The translations under genes were made by a program, and so were the position numbers. From assembly GCA_028819955.1 (NCBI GenBank), contig JAPPKP010000226.1, positions 1-13,608 of the forward strand: a stretch of DNA of 13,608 nt. The letters are read 5' to 3'. Under the pieces are notes generated by a model. The model saw only the letters and a program-made list of their open reading frames with translations, made no database searches and was not told the DNA's origin. Below, one piece after another: positions 1 to 7,721 of this stretch (the stretch's first letter is position 1; each line of letters opens with the position of its first letter). The DNA is from Rhodospirillaceae bacterium (lineage in GTDB: Bacteria; Pseudomonadota; Alphaproteobacteria; UBA828).

Positions 1-1093
1 TCTGGGTGTTGTCTGGCGTCACCACGTAGTAGCCCTGGCGGGCGAAGAACGCGCCTGCCGGCCCGGAGTGATACCAGGTCACGTAGTCGTACACCGCGCC
101 GAGCTTCTTGCCTTCGACGTGCTTCGGAAGCAGGTGCCCCAGCGTCCAGGACCGGTAGCCTTCCTTCAGATCCTGGTAGATGCACGGCACGCCCTGCTCG
201 CGCACGGCGGTCACCGCCGGCGACCACATGGACTGGATGACCACCTCGCCCTCGACCATGAGCTGGACCGATTCGTTGAAGGTCGACCAGAGGACGCGCC
301 AGTGGCCATTTTCCTTGAGCTCGATGAGACGGTCGATGGAGTAGTCGATCTCCTCGCGGGTCATGTTGCCCTTGTCGCCGTACTCAAGCTCGCCATTGGC
401 CTGGAAGGCCTGGGCGGCGTCCATGAGGCCGATCTGCGGGAAGGCGACGAGCGCCGCCTTGCCGGCGAACTCCGGATTGATCAACTCTGCCCAGGAATCG
501 ATGGGCCGGCCGATCAGGTCGGGCCGGATGCCGAGGGTGTCGGCGTTGTGCAGCACCGGGTGATTGGTGATCCACTGGGTCGAGCCCGCCTCGACGAAGT
601 CGGTCGCATCCGGGCCGGAGGTGTAGGCCACCGTGCTCGGGTTCTGGCCATCGCCGAACCAGGCATCCGGCCAGATCTTGCCGGGCGCCTTGTAGAGATC
701 GACCACCGTGTCCCACTCGGGAAGCTGGGTGGTGTCCCAGGCCTGGAAGTTGCCGGACGGCCACATGAACTTCATCAGCATGTAGGGCGGCTCGAAGAGG
801 TCGCCCGAGTCGGGCTGGGTCAGCGCGCGGGACTGGATCGCCGGAATTTCGGCAGCGGTCTGCCTGACCTGGAAGTCGAGGGCCTCGTTGGCCATGTCCT
901 CGAGCGGCTTCATGTTGGACACCGCCATGCCGACGGTGCGAACGGTGATGTCCTTGATATCCTGCGACCATACGGTCGGGAATCCGCCACTAAGCTGGGT
1001 TGCTGCAGCGACGCCGGCCACGGCCGCCGTCCCCTTGAGCACCGAGCGGCGGCTCACGCCCGTCTTGCTCTTGTCGCTCTTCATCTTCCGCAT
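1..1093 (-). CDS. ABC transporter substrate-binding protein, Tat-exported, partial (C-terminus off the left edge)
   Basis: This is the periplasmic solute-binding component of an ABC importer, of the PotD/PotF-like (polyamine or related small solute) kind. I translated it from the reverse strand: 364 complete codons are present and the frame is open to base 1. The start is ATG at 1093, preceded by a strong GGGAGG ribosome site. The N-terminus carries a twin-arginine signal, SRRSVLKG at about residues 14-21, then an Ala/Gly-rich hydrophobic stretch ending near residue 43, so export in folded form is expected. The segment DSWAELINPEFAGKAALV around residue 200 and a later segment with ESVQLMVEGEV are typical of this binding-protein fold. 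It lies 110 bp downstream of the ATPase gene on the same strand, so the two are probably co-transcribed. The substrate cannot be read from sequence; polyamine is a family guess only. Alternative families are iron-type or sugar-type binding proteins. Confidence 0.88.
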   Translation of the reverse strand, partial: MRKMKSDKSKTGVSRRSVLKGTAAVAGVAAATQLSGGFPTVWSQDIKDITVRTVGMAVSNMKPLEDMANEALDFQVRQTAAEIPAIQSRALTQPDSGDLFEPPYMLMKFMWPSGNFQAWDTTQLPEWDTVVDLYKAPGKIWPDAWFGDGQNPSTVAYTSGPDATDFVEAGSTQWITNHPVLHNADTLGIRPDLIGRPIDSWAELINPEFAGKAALVAFPQIGLMDAAQAFQANGELEYGDKGNMTREEIDYSIDRLIELKENGHWRVLWSTFNESVQLMVEGEVVIQSMWSPAVTAVREQGVPCIYQDLKEGYRSWTLGHLLPKHVEGKKLGAVYDYVTWYHSGPAGAFFARQGYYVVTPDNTQ

Positions 1094-1203
1094 GCTTTCC
1101 TCCCTCGCCTGCGTTCCTCGAATGCTCGCCCCCTCGCCGGCTCGGGCGATGTTCCTCGGTCGATGCAGTGCGACGGCTGCCGGCGGCCGCCAGTGAATAA
1201 ACG

Positions 1204-2331
1204 CTAGTCGAAGCTCTCTCCGATCAGGTTCTGGGCGCCGGTGGCGCGCTCCATCAAGCGCACGTCCTCGCTAGCCCAGGTAACGGTGACCTCGTCGCCC
1301 ACCTTGGTCGGGTTGGCGAAATACTCGCGATCCTCGATCACCGCGACGAGATCCCGCTTCTGCTCCCGGGTCATGGTGAGCTTCACCCAGTTGCCCTGGT
1401 ACTCGATCGCGTGGACCGTGCCGCCCAACGCGTTGCCGCGGTCCAGATCGATGCTCCCGCCAGCCAGATGCACCTTGTCGCGGCGGATTCCGAAGTTGAC
1501 CTCCTCACCGACCTGGTGGCCGTTGCGCGGGAGGTTAAAATTGTCGCCCTCGGTGCCCGCCACCGTCACCAGCTCGTTCTCGACTCCCGACACCCTGCCG
1601 GCGAACACATTCCAGCCGCCCATAAACTCCGCCACATAGGTGGTGCGGGGCTCGTTGTAGATCTCCGGTCCCGTCGCCGCCTGCTCGATGCGGCCGGTGT
1701 CCATCACCACGACCATGTCGGCGATCGCCAGTGCCTCCGGCTGAGTGTGGGTGACGTGGATGAAGGTGATTCCGAGATCGATTTGGATGAACTTCAGCTC
1801 GGCGCGCATCTGCAGGCGCAGGAACTCGTCCAGCGCCGAAAGTGGCTCATCGAGCAGCAGCACCTTGGGGTTGGTGATCAGCGAGCGGGCGAGCGCAACA
1901 CGCTGCTGCTGCCCGCCCGAGAGCTGCGCCGGCATGCGGTCGGCCAAGGGGTCGAGCTGCACGCGCTGGAGCACCTCGAAGGCGCGCTCGCGCCTTTCGC
2001 TCTTGCCGACCCTCTTCATCTTCAGGCTGAAGGCGACATTGTCCAGCACGGTCAGATGTGGGAACAGCGCGTAGCTCTGGAACATCATCGACGTGCCGCG
2101 CTGGCCGGTCGGCTTGCCGATCACCGATTCGCCGCCGATCAGCACGTCGCCCTCGGTCGGCACCTCGTGACCCGCGATGATGCGGAGCAGGGTCGTCTTG
2201 CCGCAGCCGCTCGGCCCGAGCAGGCAACAGTAGGAGCCGTCGGGAATTGTAATGTCGATGTCCTCGACGGCGACCGTGGGGCCGAACCGTTTGGTCACGC
2301 CCCTGATTTCTACATCGCCACGTTCCGCCAT
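1204..2331 (-). CDS. ABC transporter ATP-binding protein (PotA/MalK-like, with C-terminal TOBE-type region)
   Basis: This is the cytoplasmic ATPase subunit (375 aa) that powers the importer whose binding protein follows it. All nucleotide-binding motifs are visible in order: Walker A GPSGCGKT at residues 39-46, Q-loop Gln85, signature LSGGQ at 137-141, Walker B LLLDEP at 158-163, D-loop SALD and H-loop His195. The sequence after the H-loop is THTQPEA, where VTHDQxEA is more usual. Residues of roughly 240-375 match the length and style of the regulatory/TOBE extension of PotA, UgpC and MalK-type ATPases. The start is ATG at 2331 with AGGGAG just upstream. It is first in a minus-strand operon (ATPase, then binding protein) and is divergent from the acyl-CoA dehydrogenase gene. 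The transported solute is unknown. Confidence 0.93.
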   Translation of the reverse strand: MAERGDVEIRGVTKRFGPTVAVEDIDITIPDGSYCCLLGPSGCGKTTLLRIIAGHEVPTEGDVLIGGESVIGKPTGQRGTSMMFQSYALFPHLTVLDNVAFSLKMKRVGKSERRERAFEVLQRVQLDPLADRMPAQLSGGQQQRVALARSLITNPKVLLLDEPLSALDEFLRLQMRAELKFIQIDLGITFIHVTHTQPEALAIADMVVVMDTGRIEQAATGPEIYNEPRTTYVAEFMGGWNVFAGRVSGVENELVTVAGTEGDNFNLPRNGHQVGEEVNFGIRRDKVHLAGGSIDLDRGNALGGTVHAIEYQGNWVKLTMTREQKRDLVAVIEDREYFANPTKVGDEVTVTWASEDVRLMERATGAQNLIGESFD

Positions 2332-2506
2332 GGCTCCCTGAGTCCCTTCAGCCCGTGGAGGAGTCTCGCCGCTCCCTTGGGGAAACGTCGTCTATAGCCG
2401 AGACAGATTGACATACCGCCCACGCGGCGCGGCCTCAAGTATTTTCTCGACCATGCCGGGAGGATATGCTCGCCGCCCGCACGCCCAGGGACGGGAGTTT
2501 ATCGCG
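2332..2506. promoter_or_regulatory. Shared divergent upstream region of the ABC importer and the acyl-CoA dehydrogenase operon
   Basis: The 175-bp spacer separates two outward-facing operons, so it should hold both promoters. On the minus strand a TATAGA hexamer (plus positions about 2391-2398) is a possible -10, but no good -35 lies 17 bp before it. On the plus strand an exact TTGACA occurs at 2408-2413, but nothing resembling a -10 sits 16-18 bp after it. A ribosome site GGGAG at 2493-2497 serves the dehydrogenase start at 2507. I see no clear operator palindrome. Confidence 0.35.
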
Positions 2507-3676
2507 ATGGCGAACCGGGCCGAGACCGTGGACCAGGAACAGGAAGCGCTGATCCTCGACGGAATCGAGCGCTTTCTGGACCGCGACGTCCGCCCCCACG
2601 TCGCCGCGCTCGAGCACGACGACATCTACCCGCAGGACATCGTCGAGAAGATGAAGGAGATGGGCCTCTTCGGCGCCACCATCTCCGAAGATTACGGCGG
2701 ACTCGGGCTGCCGGTCACCACTTACGCCAAGATCATCGAGCGCCTCTCCCACGCCTGGATGTCCGTGAGCGGGCTGATCAACTCCCACCTGATCATGGCA
2801 GCCGCCGTCGAGCGTTTCGGCACCGACGAGCAGCGCGACTCCTACCTGCCCCGCTTCGCCAGCGGCGAGCTTCGAGGCGGACTCGCACTCACCGAGCCCG
2901 ACTGCGGCACCGACCTGCAGGCGATCCGCACCACGGCCAAGCGCGAGGGCAACAACGCCTACGTGATCAACGGCGCCAAGACCTGGATCACCAACAGCAT
3001 CCACGGCTCCTGCCTCGCGCTCCTGGTCAAGACCGACCCCAATGCCGAGCCGCGCCACAAAGGCATGAGCCTGTTCCTCGCGGAGAAAGGCGAAGGCTTC
3101 CGGGTCAGCCGCAAGCTCCAGAAGCTCGGCTACCGCGGGATCGACACGGCCGAGCTCGCCTTCGAGGACTACCGCGTCGAAGCCGACAAGCTCATCGGCG
3201 GTGTCGAGGGCAAGGGCCTCCAGCACGCGCTGAGCGGCCTGGAGCTGGGCCGCATCAACGTGGCCGCGCGCGGCGTGGGCGTCGCCCAATCCTGCCTCGA
3301 CGAGGCGGTGCGCTACTCCCAGGAGCGCAAGACCTTCGGCAAGCCGATCGCCCAGCATCAGGCGATCCAGATCAAGCTCGCCGACATGGTGACCCGCACC
3401 GAGGCCGCGCGGCTGCTCACCGAGCGCGCGGCGCTCGCCTACGAGACCGGGCAGCGCTGTGACATGGAGGCCGGTATCGCCAAGCTCTTCGCCACGGAGG
3501 CGGCGCTCGAGAACAGCATCGAGGCCATGCGCATTCACGGCGGCTACGGCTATTCCAAGGAGTTCCCGATCGAGCGCATGTACCGCGACGCACCGCTGCT
3601 CTGCATCGGCGAAGGCACCAACGAGATCCAGCGGCTGATCATCGCGCGCCAGCTGATCGAGCGTAATCCGGCGTGA
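2507..3676 (+). CDS. Acyl-CoA dehydrogenase (FAD-dependent)
   Basis: This flavoenzyme introduces an alpha,beta double bond into an acyl-CoA thioester and passes electrons to ETF. The protein is 389 aa, the usual length of the family, counted from ATG 2507. That start has GGGAG nine bases upstream; an earlier in-frame ATG at 2408 would add 33 residues of non-family sequence and was rejected. The first family signature is visible as ALTEPDCGTDLQA in the middle domain, and HGGYGYSKEFPIERMYRD lies near the C-terminus. The segment GEGTNEIQ contains Glu369, which aligns with the catalytic base of medium-chain-type enzymes. The next gene, a CoA-transferase, starts inside this stop codon, which implies translational coupling and a shared substrate. 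The acyl chain is not predictable from sequence; short or branched acids are as likely as fatty acids. It could also belong to the glutaryl-CoA dehydrogenase side of the superfamily. Confidence 0.93.
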   Translation: MANRAETVDQEQEALILDGIERFLDRDVRPHVAALEHDDIYPQDIVEKMKEMGLFGATISEDYGGLGLPVTTYAKIIERLSHAWMSVSGLINSHLIMAAAVERFGTDEQRDSYLPRFASGELRGGLALTEPDCGTDLQAIRTTAKREGNNAYVINGAKTWITNSIHGSCLALLVKTDPNAEPRHKGMSLFLAEKGEGFRVSRKLQKLGYRGIDTAELAFEDYRVEADKLIGGVEGKGLQHALSGLELGRINVAARGVGVAQSCLDEAVRYSQERKTFGKPIAQHQAIQIKLADMVTRTEAARLLTERAALAYETGQRCDMEAGIAKLFATEAALENSIEAMRIHGGYGYSKEFPIERMYRDAPLLCIGEGTNEIQRLIIARQLIERNPA

Positions 3677-4914
3677 GCGACGACGCTGCCGCCGGGTCGC
3701 CGACGACCCCGATCCGGCCGCTCGAAGGGCTCACCGTCGTCTCCATCGAGCAATACGGCGCGGCGCCCTTCGGCACCATGTACCTCGCCGACCTCGGCGC
3801 CGACGTCATCAAGATCGAGAATCACAAGGCCGGCGGCGAGATGGGCCGCCATGTCCTGCCCTACGCTGAGGACGGCGACAGCCTCTTCTTCCAGACCTTC
3901 AGCTGCAACAAGCGCTGTCTCGCGCTGGACCTCAAGCAGCCGCGCGGCCGGGAGATCCTGGAGCGGCTGGCCAAGCGCGCCGACGCCCTCATCAACAACC
4001 TGCGGGGCGACCTGCCGGGCTCGCTCGGGCTCGACTATGCGAGCCTCCGCACGGTCAACCCGCGCCTCGTCTGCGTGCACCTCTCGGCCTACGGCCGCGA
4101 CAACGAGCGGGCCGCCTGGCCCGGCCTCGACTACGTGATGCAGGCGGAGGCCGGCTACCTCTCCATGACCGGGGAGCCCGACAGCGTGCCGACCCGCTTC
4201 GGGCTCTCGGTGGTGGATTTCATGGGCGGGCTGACTGCGGCGCTGGCGCTGGTTTCCGGCGTCATGCGCGCGCGCGCGACGGACCGGGGCATGGACATCG
4301 ACACCCCGCTCTACGACGTGGCGATGAACAACCTGAGCTACCCGGCGACCTGGCACCTCAACGAAGGCTTCGAGCCCAAGCGGGTGGCGCGTTCGGGCCA
4401 TCCCTCGCTGGTGCCGAGCGAGCTCTACCGCACCGCCGACGGCTGGATCTTCGTGATGGCCAACAAGGCGAACTTCTGGCCCGCGCTCTGCCGGGCCATG
4501 GAGCGGCCAGACTGGATCGACGATCCCCTGATGCGGGATTTCGCCGCGCGCTACGAGAACCGCGACGAGGTCGTCCGGCGGCTGGAGGCGGTGTTCCTGA
4601 CCCGCACCACCGAGGCATGGCTGGAACGGCTCGCCGGCGTCCTCCCCTGCGCGCCGGTCAACGACGTGGCGGGCGCGCTCGCGAGCGACTTCGCCGAGTG
4701 CCGGCGCATGGTCCAGGAGGTGCCGCATCCCGAGCGGGGAACCATGCGCATGGTGCGCCAGCCGATCACGGTGGACGGCGCCGTCATGCCGCGCAACGCG
4801 GCACCGGCCCTCGGCGCCGACACCGCCGCCGTCCTTGCCGAGCTTGGCTACGATCCAGACGAGATCGAAGCCCTGGAAGCCGACGGCACGGTCCACCGCG
4901 CCCGCGGCTCGTAG
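3673..4914 (+). CDS. Family III CoA-transferase (CaiB/BaiF)
   Basis: This enzyme moves CoA from a donor thioester to a free carboxylic acid, and so activates the substrate. The protein is 413 aa from GTG 3673, and its first bases overlap the preceding stop (GTGA). The family hallmarks are visible: PLEGLTVVSIEQYGAAPFG at 16-34, a LADLGADVIKIE block at 38-49, RCLALDLKQPRGR at 81-93, and GLDYVMQAEAGYLSMTG at 151-167. Asp182 in VVDFMGG aligns with the catalytic aspartate (Asp169 of formyl-CoA transferase), so it should be active. The likely route is transfer of CoA to an acid followed by desaturation by the dehydrogenase encoded just upstream. The acid is unknown; carnitine-, succinate-, mesaconate- or itaconate-like substrates are all handled by relatives. 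No thiolase or hydratase is present in the window to complete a pathway. Confidence 0.93.
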   Translation: MSDDAAAGSPTTPIRPLEGLTVVSIEQYGAAPFGTMYLADLGADVIKIENHKAGGEMGRHVLPYAEDGDSLFFQTFSCNKRCLALDLKQPRGREILERLAKRADALINNLRGDLPGSLGLDYASLRTVNPRLVCVHLSAYGRDNERAAWPGLDYVMQAEAGYLSMTGEPDSVPTRFGLSVVDFMGGLTAALALVSGVMRARATDRGMDIDTPLYDVAMNNLSYPATWHLNEGFEPKRVARSGHPSLVPSELYRTADGWIFVMANKANFWPALCRAMERPDWIDDPLMRDFAARYENRDEVVRRLEAVFLTRTTEAWLERLAGVLPCAPVNDVAGALASDFAECRRMVQEVPHPERGTMRMVRQPITVDGAVMPRNAAPALGADTAAVLAELGYDPDEIEALEADGTVHRARGS

Positions 4915-4921
4915 CGGTAGC

Positions 4922-5104
4922 GCCCCCTCCTCACCCCGGCCCTCTCCTCCCCCCTATTCATTTCCCTCAAGCGCCGGGCGCTCGCTCCGCTCGCTTGGCT
5001 CCCGCGCCTCTCGGCGCGAGGGGGAGGAGAGGGAGAACGGGCGGCCCAGCCTACGTCCCCTCTCTGCCCCTTTGGGGCGGAGAGGGACAGGGAGAGGTGG
5101 GGTC
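4922..5104. repeat. Composite palindromic (REP-like) element filling the spacer between convergent genes
   Basis: The 194-bp gap between the CoA-transferase stop and the nucleotidyltransferase stop is almost wholly inverted-repeat sequence. A perfect 13-base inverted repeat pairs 4941-4953 (CCTCTCCTCCCCC) with 5020-5032. A small hairpin CGCGCC-TCTC-GGCGCG lies at 5003-5018. A second long hairpin pairs 5058-5070 with 5074-5086 around a TTT loop; its only non-Watson-Crick pair would be G-U in RNA. The outer flanks also echo one another, with CTCACCCC near 4930 and GGTGGGG near 5096. The style, CCCTCACCCCGGCCCTCTCC and its reverse, resembles dispersed extragenic palindromes common in high-GC proteobacteria. 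It could act as a bidirectional transcription stop. Confidence 0.7.
5058..5086. terminator. Strong GC hairpin, possible bidirectional transcription end
   Basis: Thirteen bases on each side of a TTT loop can pair (CCCTCTCTGCCCC with GGGGCGGAGAGGG). It sits between two convergent genes, which is where a terminator is expected. There is no T-tract on either side, so it is not a canonical intrinsic terminator. It is part of the larger palindromic element. Confidence 0.35.
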
Positions 5105-5108
5105 CTCT

Positions 5109-5420
5109 TCATGCCGCATAGATGGTCTCGGCCGACTGAAGGATCGCTTTGCGGCGAATGTAGTTCCTGCTCGTCTCGATACCTGCGCGTTCGGCCAAGT
5201 CCACCTCGCGTCCGAAGAGAGTCTTGAGCTCCCCCTCCATACGAGCCATGTCGAGCAGGGTGTGCCGAGCCGCTTCCTCGAACGAGACGAGCACGTCGAT
5301 GTCGCTGTCCGGCCCGAAATCGTCCCGCAGGACCGAGCCGAACAGCGCCAACTCCGTCACCTGCCAGCGCTCGCAGAAGGCGGCGATTCCGTCGGTCGGT
5401 ATGGCGATCCGGGCGGTCAT
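5109..5420 (-). CDS. MNT-type nucleotidyltransferase, MntA-antitoxin-like, without a HepT partner
   Basis: This small (103 aa) minimal nucleotidyltransferase has the signature G28-S29, ten residues, then D40-I-D42, followed by a third acidic residue, Asp74 in GREVDL. These are the metal-binding and catalytic positions of the family. In MntA/HepT systems the homologous protein polyadenylylates the HepT RNase and neutralises it. The C-terminal run NYIRRKAILQSAETIYAA is typical of proteins that are normally followed by a HepT (DUF86) gene. Here no HepT ORF follows: the stop lies 5 bases from a palindromic repeat element. The gene begins 26 bp after the MmgE/PrpD stop on the same strand and has no evident ribosome site, so it may be translated by read-through from that transcript. 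Its base composition looks slightly less GC-rich than its neighbours. It may be a relic or a solitary enzyme. Confidence 0.85.
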   Translation of the reverse strand: MTARIAIPTDGIAAFCERWQVTELALFGSVLRDDFGPDSDIDVLVSFEEAARHTLLDMARMEGELKTLFGREVDLAERAGIETSRNYIRRKAILQSAETIYAA

Positions 5421-5446
5421 GCTGGAGGGGCCGAGACCGTGCCCGG

Positions 5447-6871
5447 TCAGGCGAGGCTGAGGAGCGCCGCGACCTCCGCAGGCGTCGCGTTGCCGTCGAG
5501 CGCCATCACGGCGTCCAGCGCCCGCTCCGCGCGGTCCGGCGCCAGCGCCATCGCGGCGTTATCGCGGTACTTGGCAACGATCTCGTCGGCGGAGAGCGGG
5601 CGGGTGTCGGCGCCGCGGTTGACCTGCTCGCGGTGGCGCAGCGTGCGCCCGTCGGTGGTGCGGATTGCCACCTCGCCCGAATAGTAGGTGGGAAACGCCG
5701 AGTCGGGATCGACGCGGTAGCTGACCTTGTCGCAGAGCGCGAGGACCGAGGGATCGGTGTAGGCCTCGGGCTCGAGTTCGGCGAGGGTGAAGCGCCCGCG
5801 CTCGAGCACGCTCGCGATCATGTAGTGGGCGCTGAACTGGGCCTCGTAGGCGCTCGCCGGGCGCCGCTTGGCGGCCTCGGGCTCGCACACCACGCTGACG
5901 CAGCCCTCGCCGATCAGCGCGTCCACGCTCTCGACATCGGCGGGCACAAGCCCGTGCTCATCGCGCAGCGCCTGTGCCGCATCACCCAGCGCGTGGACCA
6001 GGTGGCAGGCCGGGTATGGCTTGATGCCGATGCGCAGCATCTCCCAGTCCTCGCCGAGACCGGCGGTGCACGTCGCCCAGTCGATCTCCGCATCGTGGGC
6101 GCCATAGAGCGCATAGAGGCCGAAGCGCCCTTCGTAGGGCTCGGCCGGACCCCGGAAACCCTGCTGCGCCAGGGCCGCCGCGCTGATCCCGGCAACAGCC
6201 GCCCAGCCCGGGTGCATCCGCTTGGTCCAGGCGCCGTCGTCCAGGAACTGCAGGCTGCCCGAGGCCATGCTGAGCGCGATACCCTGGGCGTGTGCGAGCT
6301 GCGCCTCGGTCATGCCGGCGAGCCGGCCGGCCGCCAGCGCCGCGCCGAAAACGCCCACCATCCCGGTGGGATGGAAGCCGAGGCGATGGAAGCCGCCCTG
6401 CGCCGCAGCGGCGATCCGCGCCGCACCCTCGATGGCCACGAGATAGGCTTCCAGCATCTCGCGTCCCGAAGCGCCGTGCCGTTGGCCGGCGGCCAGCACC
6501 GTCGGCACCGCGCTCGTCGTTGCATGGATCACGCCGCCGACATGGGTGTCGTCATAGTCGAGGCCGTGGATCAGGAAGCCGTTCATCTGCGCGGCATCGC
6601 GCAGCGGCAGACGCGCCGGCATGCCGATGACGGGATAGGCGCCGTCGCCGGCGAGACCGTGGATGGCGGTCAGCGTCTTGTGGCTGAAGTCGTAGCGCGA
6701 CGCCGCGAGGCCGATGCCCACCGCGTCGAGGATGTGCAGCTTGGCGCGCTCGACCACGGCTTCCGGCACGTCGTCTAGCGTGAGGCTGCGGGCGAAGCGC
6801 GCAAGCGTACGCGCGATCGGCTCGCTCGGCGCGGTTTCGGTCTGCGGGGCGGTCGCTTCTGCGAGGGCCAT
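5447..6871 (-). CDS. MmgE/PrpD family protein
   Basis: At 474 aa this is a full-length member of the family that contains 2-methylcitrate dehydratase (PrpD), cis-aconitate decarboxylase and iminodisuccinate epimerase. Conserved blocks include ILDAVGIGLAAS at about 47-58, HGLDYDDTH at 102-110, GFHPTG at 165-170, TKRMHPGWAA at 216-225 and KPYPACHLVHA at 284-294. Asp105, Thr109, His116, His167, Lys218 and His290 or His293 fall where the active-site residues of cis-aconitate decarboxylase lie, by family comparison from memory. The pocket is therefore probably intact. No methylcitrate synthase or PrpB is nearby, so a propionate role is not supported. It faces the CoA-transferase/dehydrogenase operon, which suggests di- or tricarboxylic acid metabolism. 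The start ATG 6871 has only a weak purine-rich site upstream. Confidence 0.9.
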   Translation of the reverse strand: MALAEATAPQTETAPSEPIARTLARFARSLTLDDVPEAVVERAKLHILDAVGIGLAASRYDFSHKTLTAIHGLAGDGAYPVIGMPARLPLRDAAQMNGFLIHGLDYDDTHVGGVIHATTSAVPTVLAAGQRHGASGREMLEAYLVAIEGAARIAAAAQGGFHRLGFHPTGMVGVFGAALAAGRLAGMTEAQLAHAQGIALSMASGSLQFLDDGAWTKRMHPGWAAVAGISAAALAQQGFRGPAEPYEGRFGLYALYGAHDAEIDWATCTAGLGEDWEMLRIGIKPYPACHLVHALGDAAQALRDEHGLVPADVESVDALIGEGCVSVVCEPEAAKRRPASAYEAQFSAHYMIASVLERGRFTLAELEPEAYTDPSVLALCDKVSYRVDPDSAFPTYYSGEVAIRTTDGRTLRHREQVNRGADTRPLSADEIVAKYRDNAAMALAPDRAERALDAVMALDGNATPAEVAALLSLA

Positions 6872-6996
6872 CGGGAGTCTCTGCCGTTGTGGAGGATTGC
6901 CTGTCGCTCAATCTAGCACGACGGCACGGCACTTTGGACGCCGCCCCTGCTGTGCGATGGTGAGCGCGCCTTCCACCTTACGCCGAAAAGGACGCC
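6872..6996. promoter_or_regulatory. Divergent intergenic region between MmgE/PrpD and DUF2461 genes
   Basis: This 125-bp spacer must hold the promoters for the two outward genes. I find no convincing -35/-10 pair and no operator-like palindrome. The only clear signal is an AAAAGGA ribosome site at about 6986-6992 for the plus-strand gene. Confidence 0.25.
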
Positions 6997-7683
6997 ATGA
7001 CCGCGCAACTCATCACACCCGCCCTTTTCGACTTCCTGCGCGAGCTCAAGGCCGCCAACGAGCGGCCGTGGTTCGAGGAGAACAAGGCGCGCTACCGGGC
7101 CGAGGTGCGCGACCCCATGCTCGACTTCATCCAGGCCTTCGCCGAGCCGCTGGCGGAGATCAGCCCGCACTTTCGCGCCGATCCCAGGGCGAACGGCGGC
7201 TCGCTCTTCCGCATCTACCGGGACACGCGGTTCTCCAAGGACAAGACGCCCTACAAGACCAACGTCGGCGCGCACTTCCGCCATGCCGCCGGCAAGGATG
7301 CCCACGCGCCCGGCTTCTACCTCCACCTGGAGCCCGGCATGTGCTTCGCCGGCTGCGGCGTCTGGCACCCGGACGGTCCCACGCTCGGCCGGATCCGCGA
7401 TGCCATCGTCGAGGAGCCGGACGAGTGGACGCGCATTACCACGTCCGGCGACTTCTGCCGGATCTTCCGGCTGGCGGGCGAGGCGCTCAAGCGCCCGCCG
7501 CGCGGATACGACCCCGAGCATCCCCTGGTCGAAGACCTCAAGCGCAAGGACTTCGTCGTGATCGCCGACGTGGAAGAGGCCGAGGCGGTCCGTCCCGATT
7601 TTCTGGACCGCTTCGCAGGGATCGCGCGCGCCGGTGCCGAATTCACCGGCTATCTGTGCAGGGCCGTCGGCGTGCCGTTCTAA
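6997..7683 (+). CDS. DUF2461 (TIGR02453-type) protein of unknown function
   Basis: This 228-aa soluble protein has the hallmarks of the DUF2461 family. The N-terminal block LFDFLRELKAANERPWFEENK lies at roughly 10-30. The central FRIYRDTRFSKDKTPYKTN lies near 70-89. It also has the GFYLHLEPG and WHPDG segments and a late RPPRGYDPEHPLVEDLKRKDF stretch. No signal peptide or membrane segment is present, so it should be cytoplasmic. No biochemical activity is established for the family that I can cite. The start ATG 6997 follows AAAAGGA by four bases. The gene runs alone on the plus strand and ends 38 bp from a convergent gene. Its neighbours do not suggest a role. Confidence 0.9.
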   Translation: MTAQLITPALFDFLRELKAANERPWFEENKARYRAEVRDPMLDFIQAFAEPLAEISPHFRADPRANGGSLFRIYRDTRFSKDKTPYKTNVGAHFRHAAGKDAHAPGFYLHLEPGMCFAGCGVWHPDGPTLGRIRDAIVEEPDEWTRITTSGDFCRIFRLAGEALKRPPRGYDPEHPLVEDLKRKDFVVIADVEEAEAVRPDFLDRFAGIARAGAEFTGYLCRAVGVPF

Positions 7684-7697
7684 TTCGGACGCTGGGT

Positions 7698-7720
7698 CAG
7701 GTTCATCGCCCCCTAACCTG
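7698..7720. terminator. Weak inverted repeat between convergent genes
   Basis: CAGGTT (7698-7703) and AACCTG (7715-7720) form a 6-bp stem with an 11-base loop in the 38-bp gap between the DUF2461 and GFA gene ends. There is no T-tract. It may help end both transcripts, but the stem is short. Confidence 0.25.
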
Positions 7721-7721
7721 T

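Noticed and set aside
68..1207. 379-aa plus-strand reading frame over the binding-protein gene
   Set aside because: It is antisense to a clear Tat-signal ABC binding protein and is rich in residues typical of reverse frames (Arg, His, Leu, Val).
2408..2442. TTGACA-based promoter for the dehydrogenase operon
   Set aside because: The hexamer is exact, but the nearest AT-rich -10-like sequence is more than 20 bp downstream.
2408..2506. N-terminal extension of the acyl-CoA dehydrogenase from an upstream ATG
   Set aside because: The 33 extra residues do not look like the family, and the ATG at 2507 has a GGGAG site and gives the usual length.
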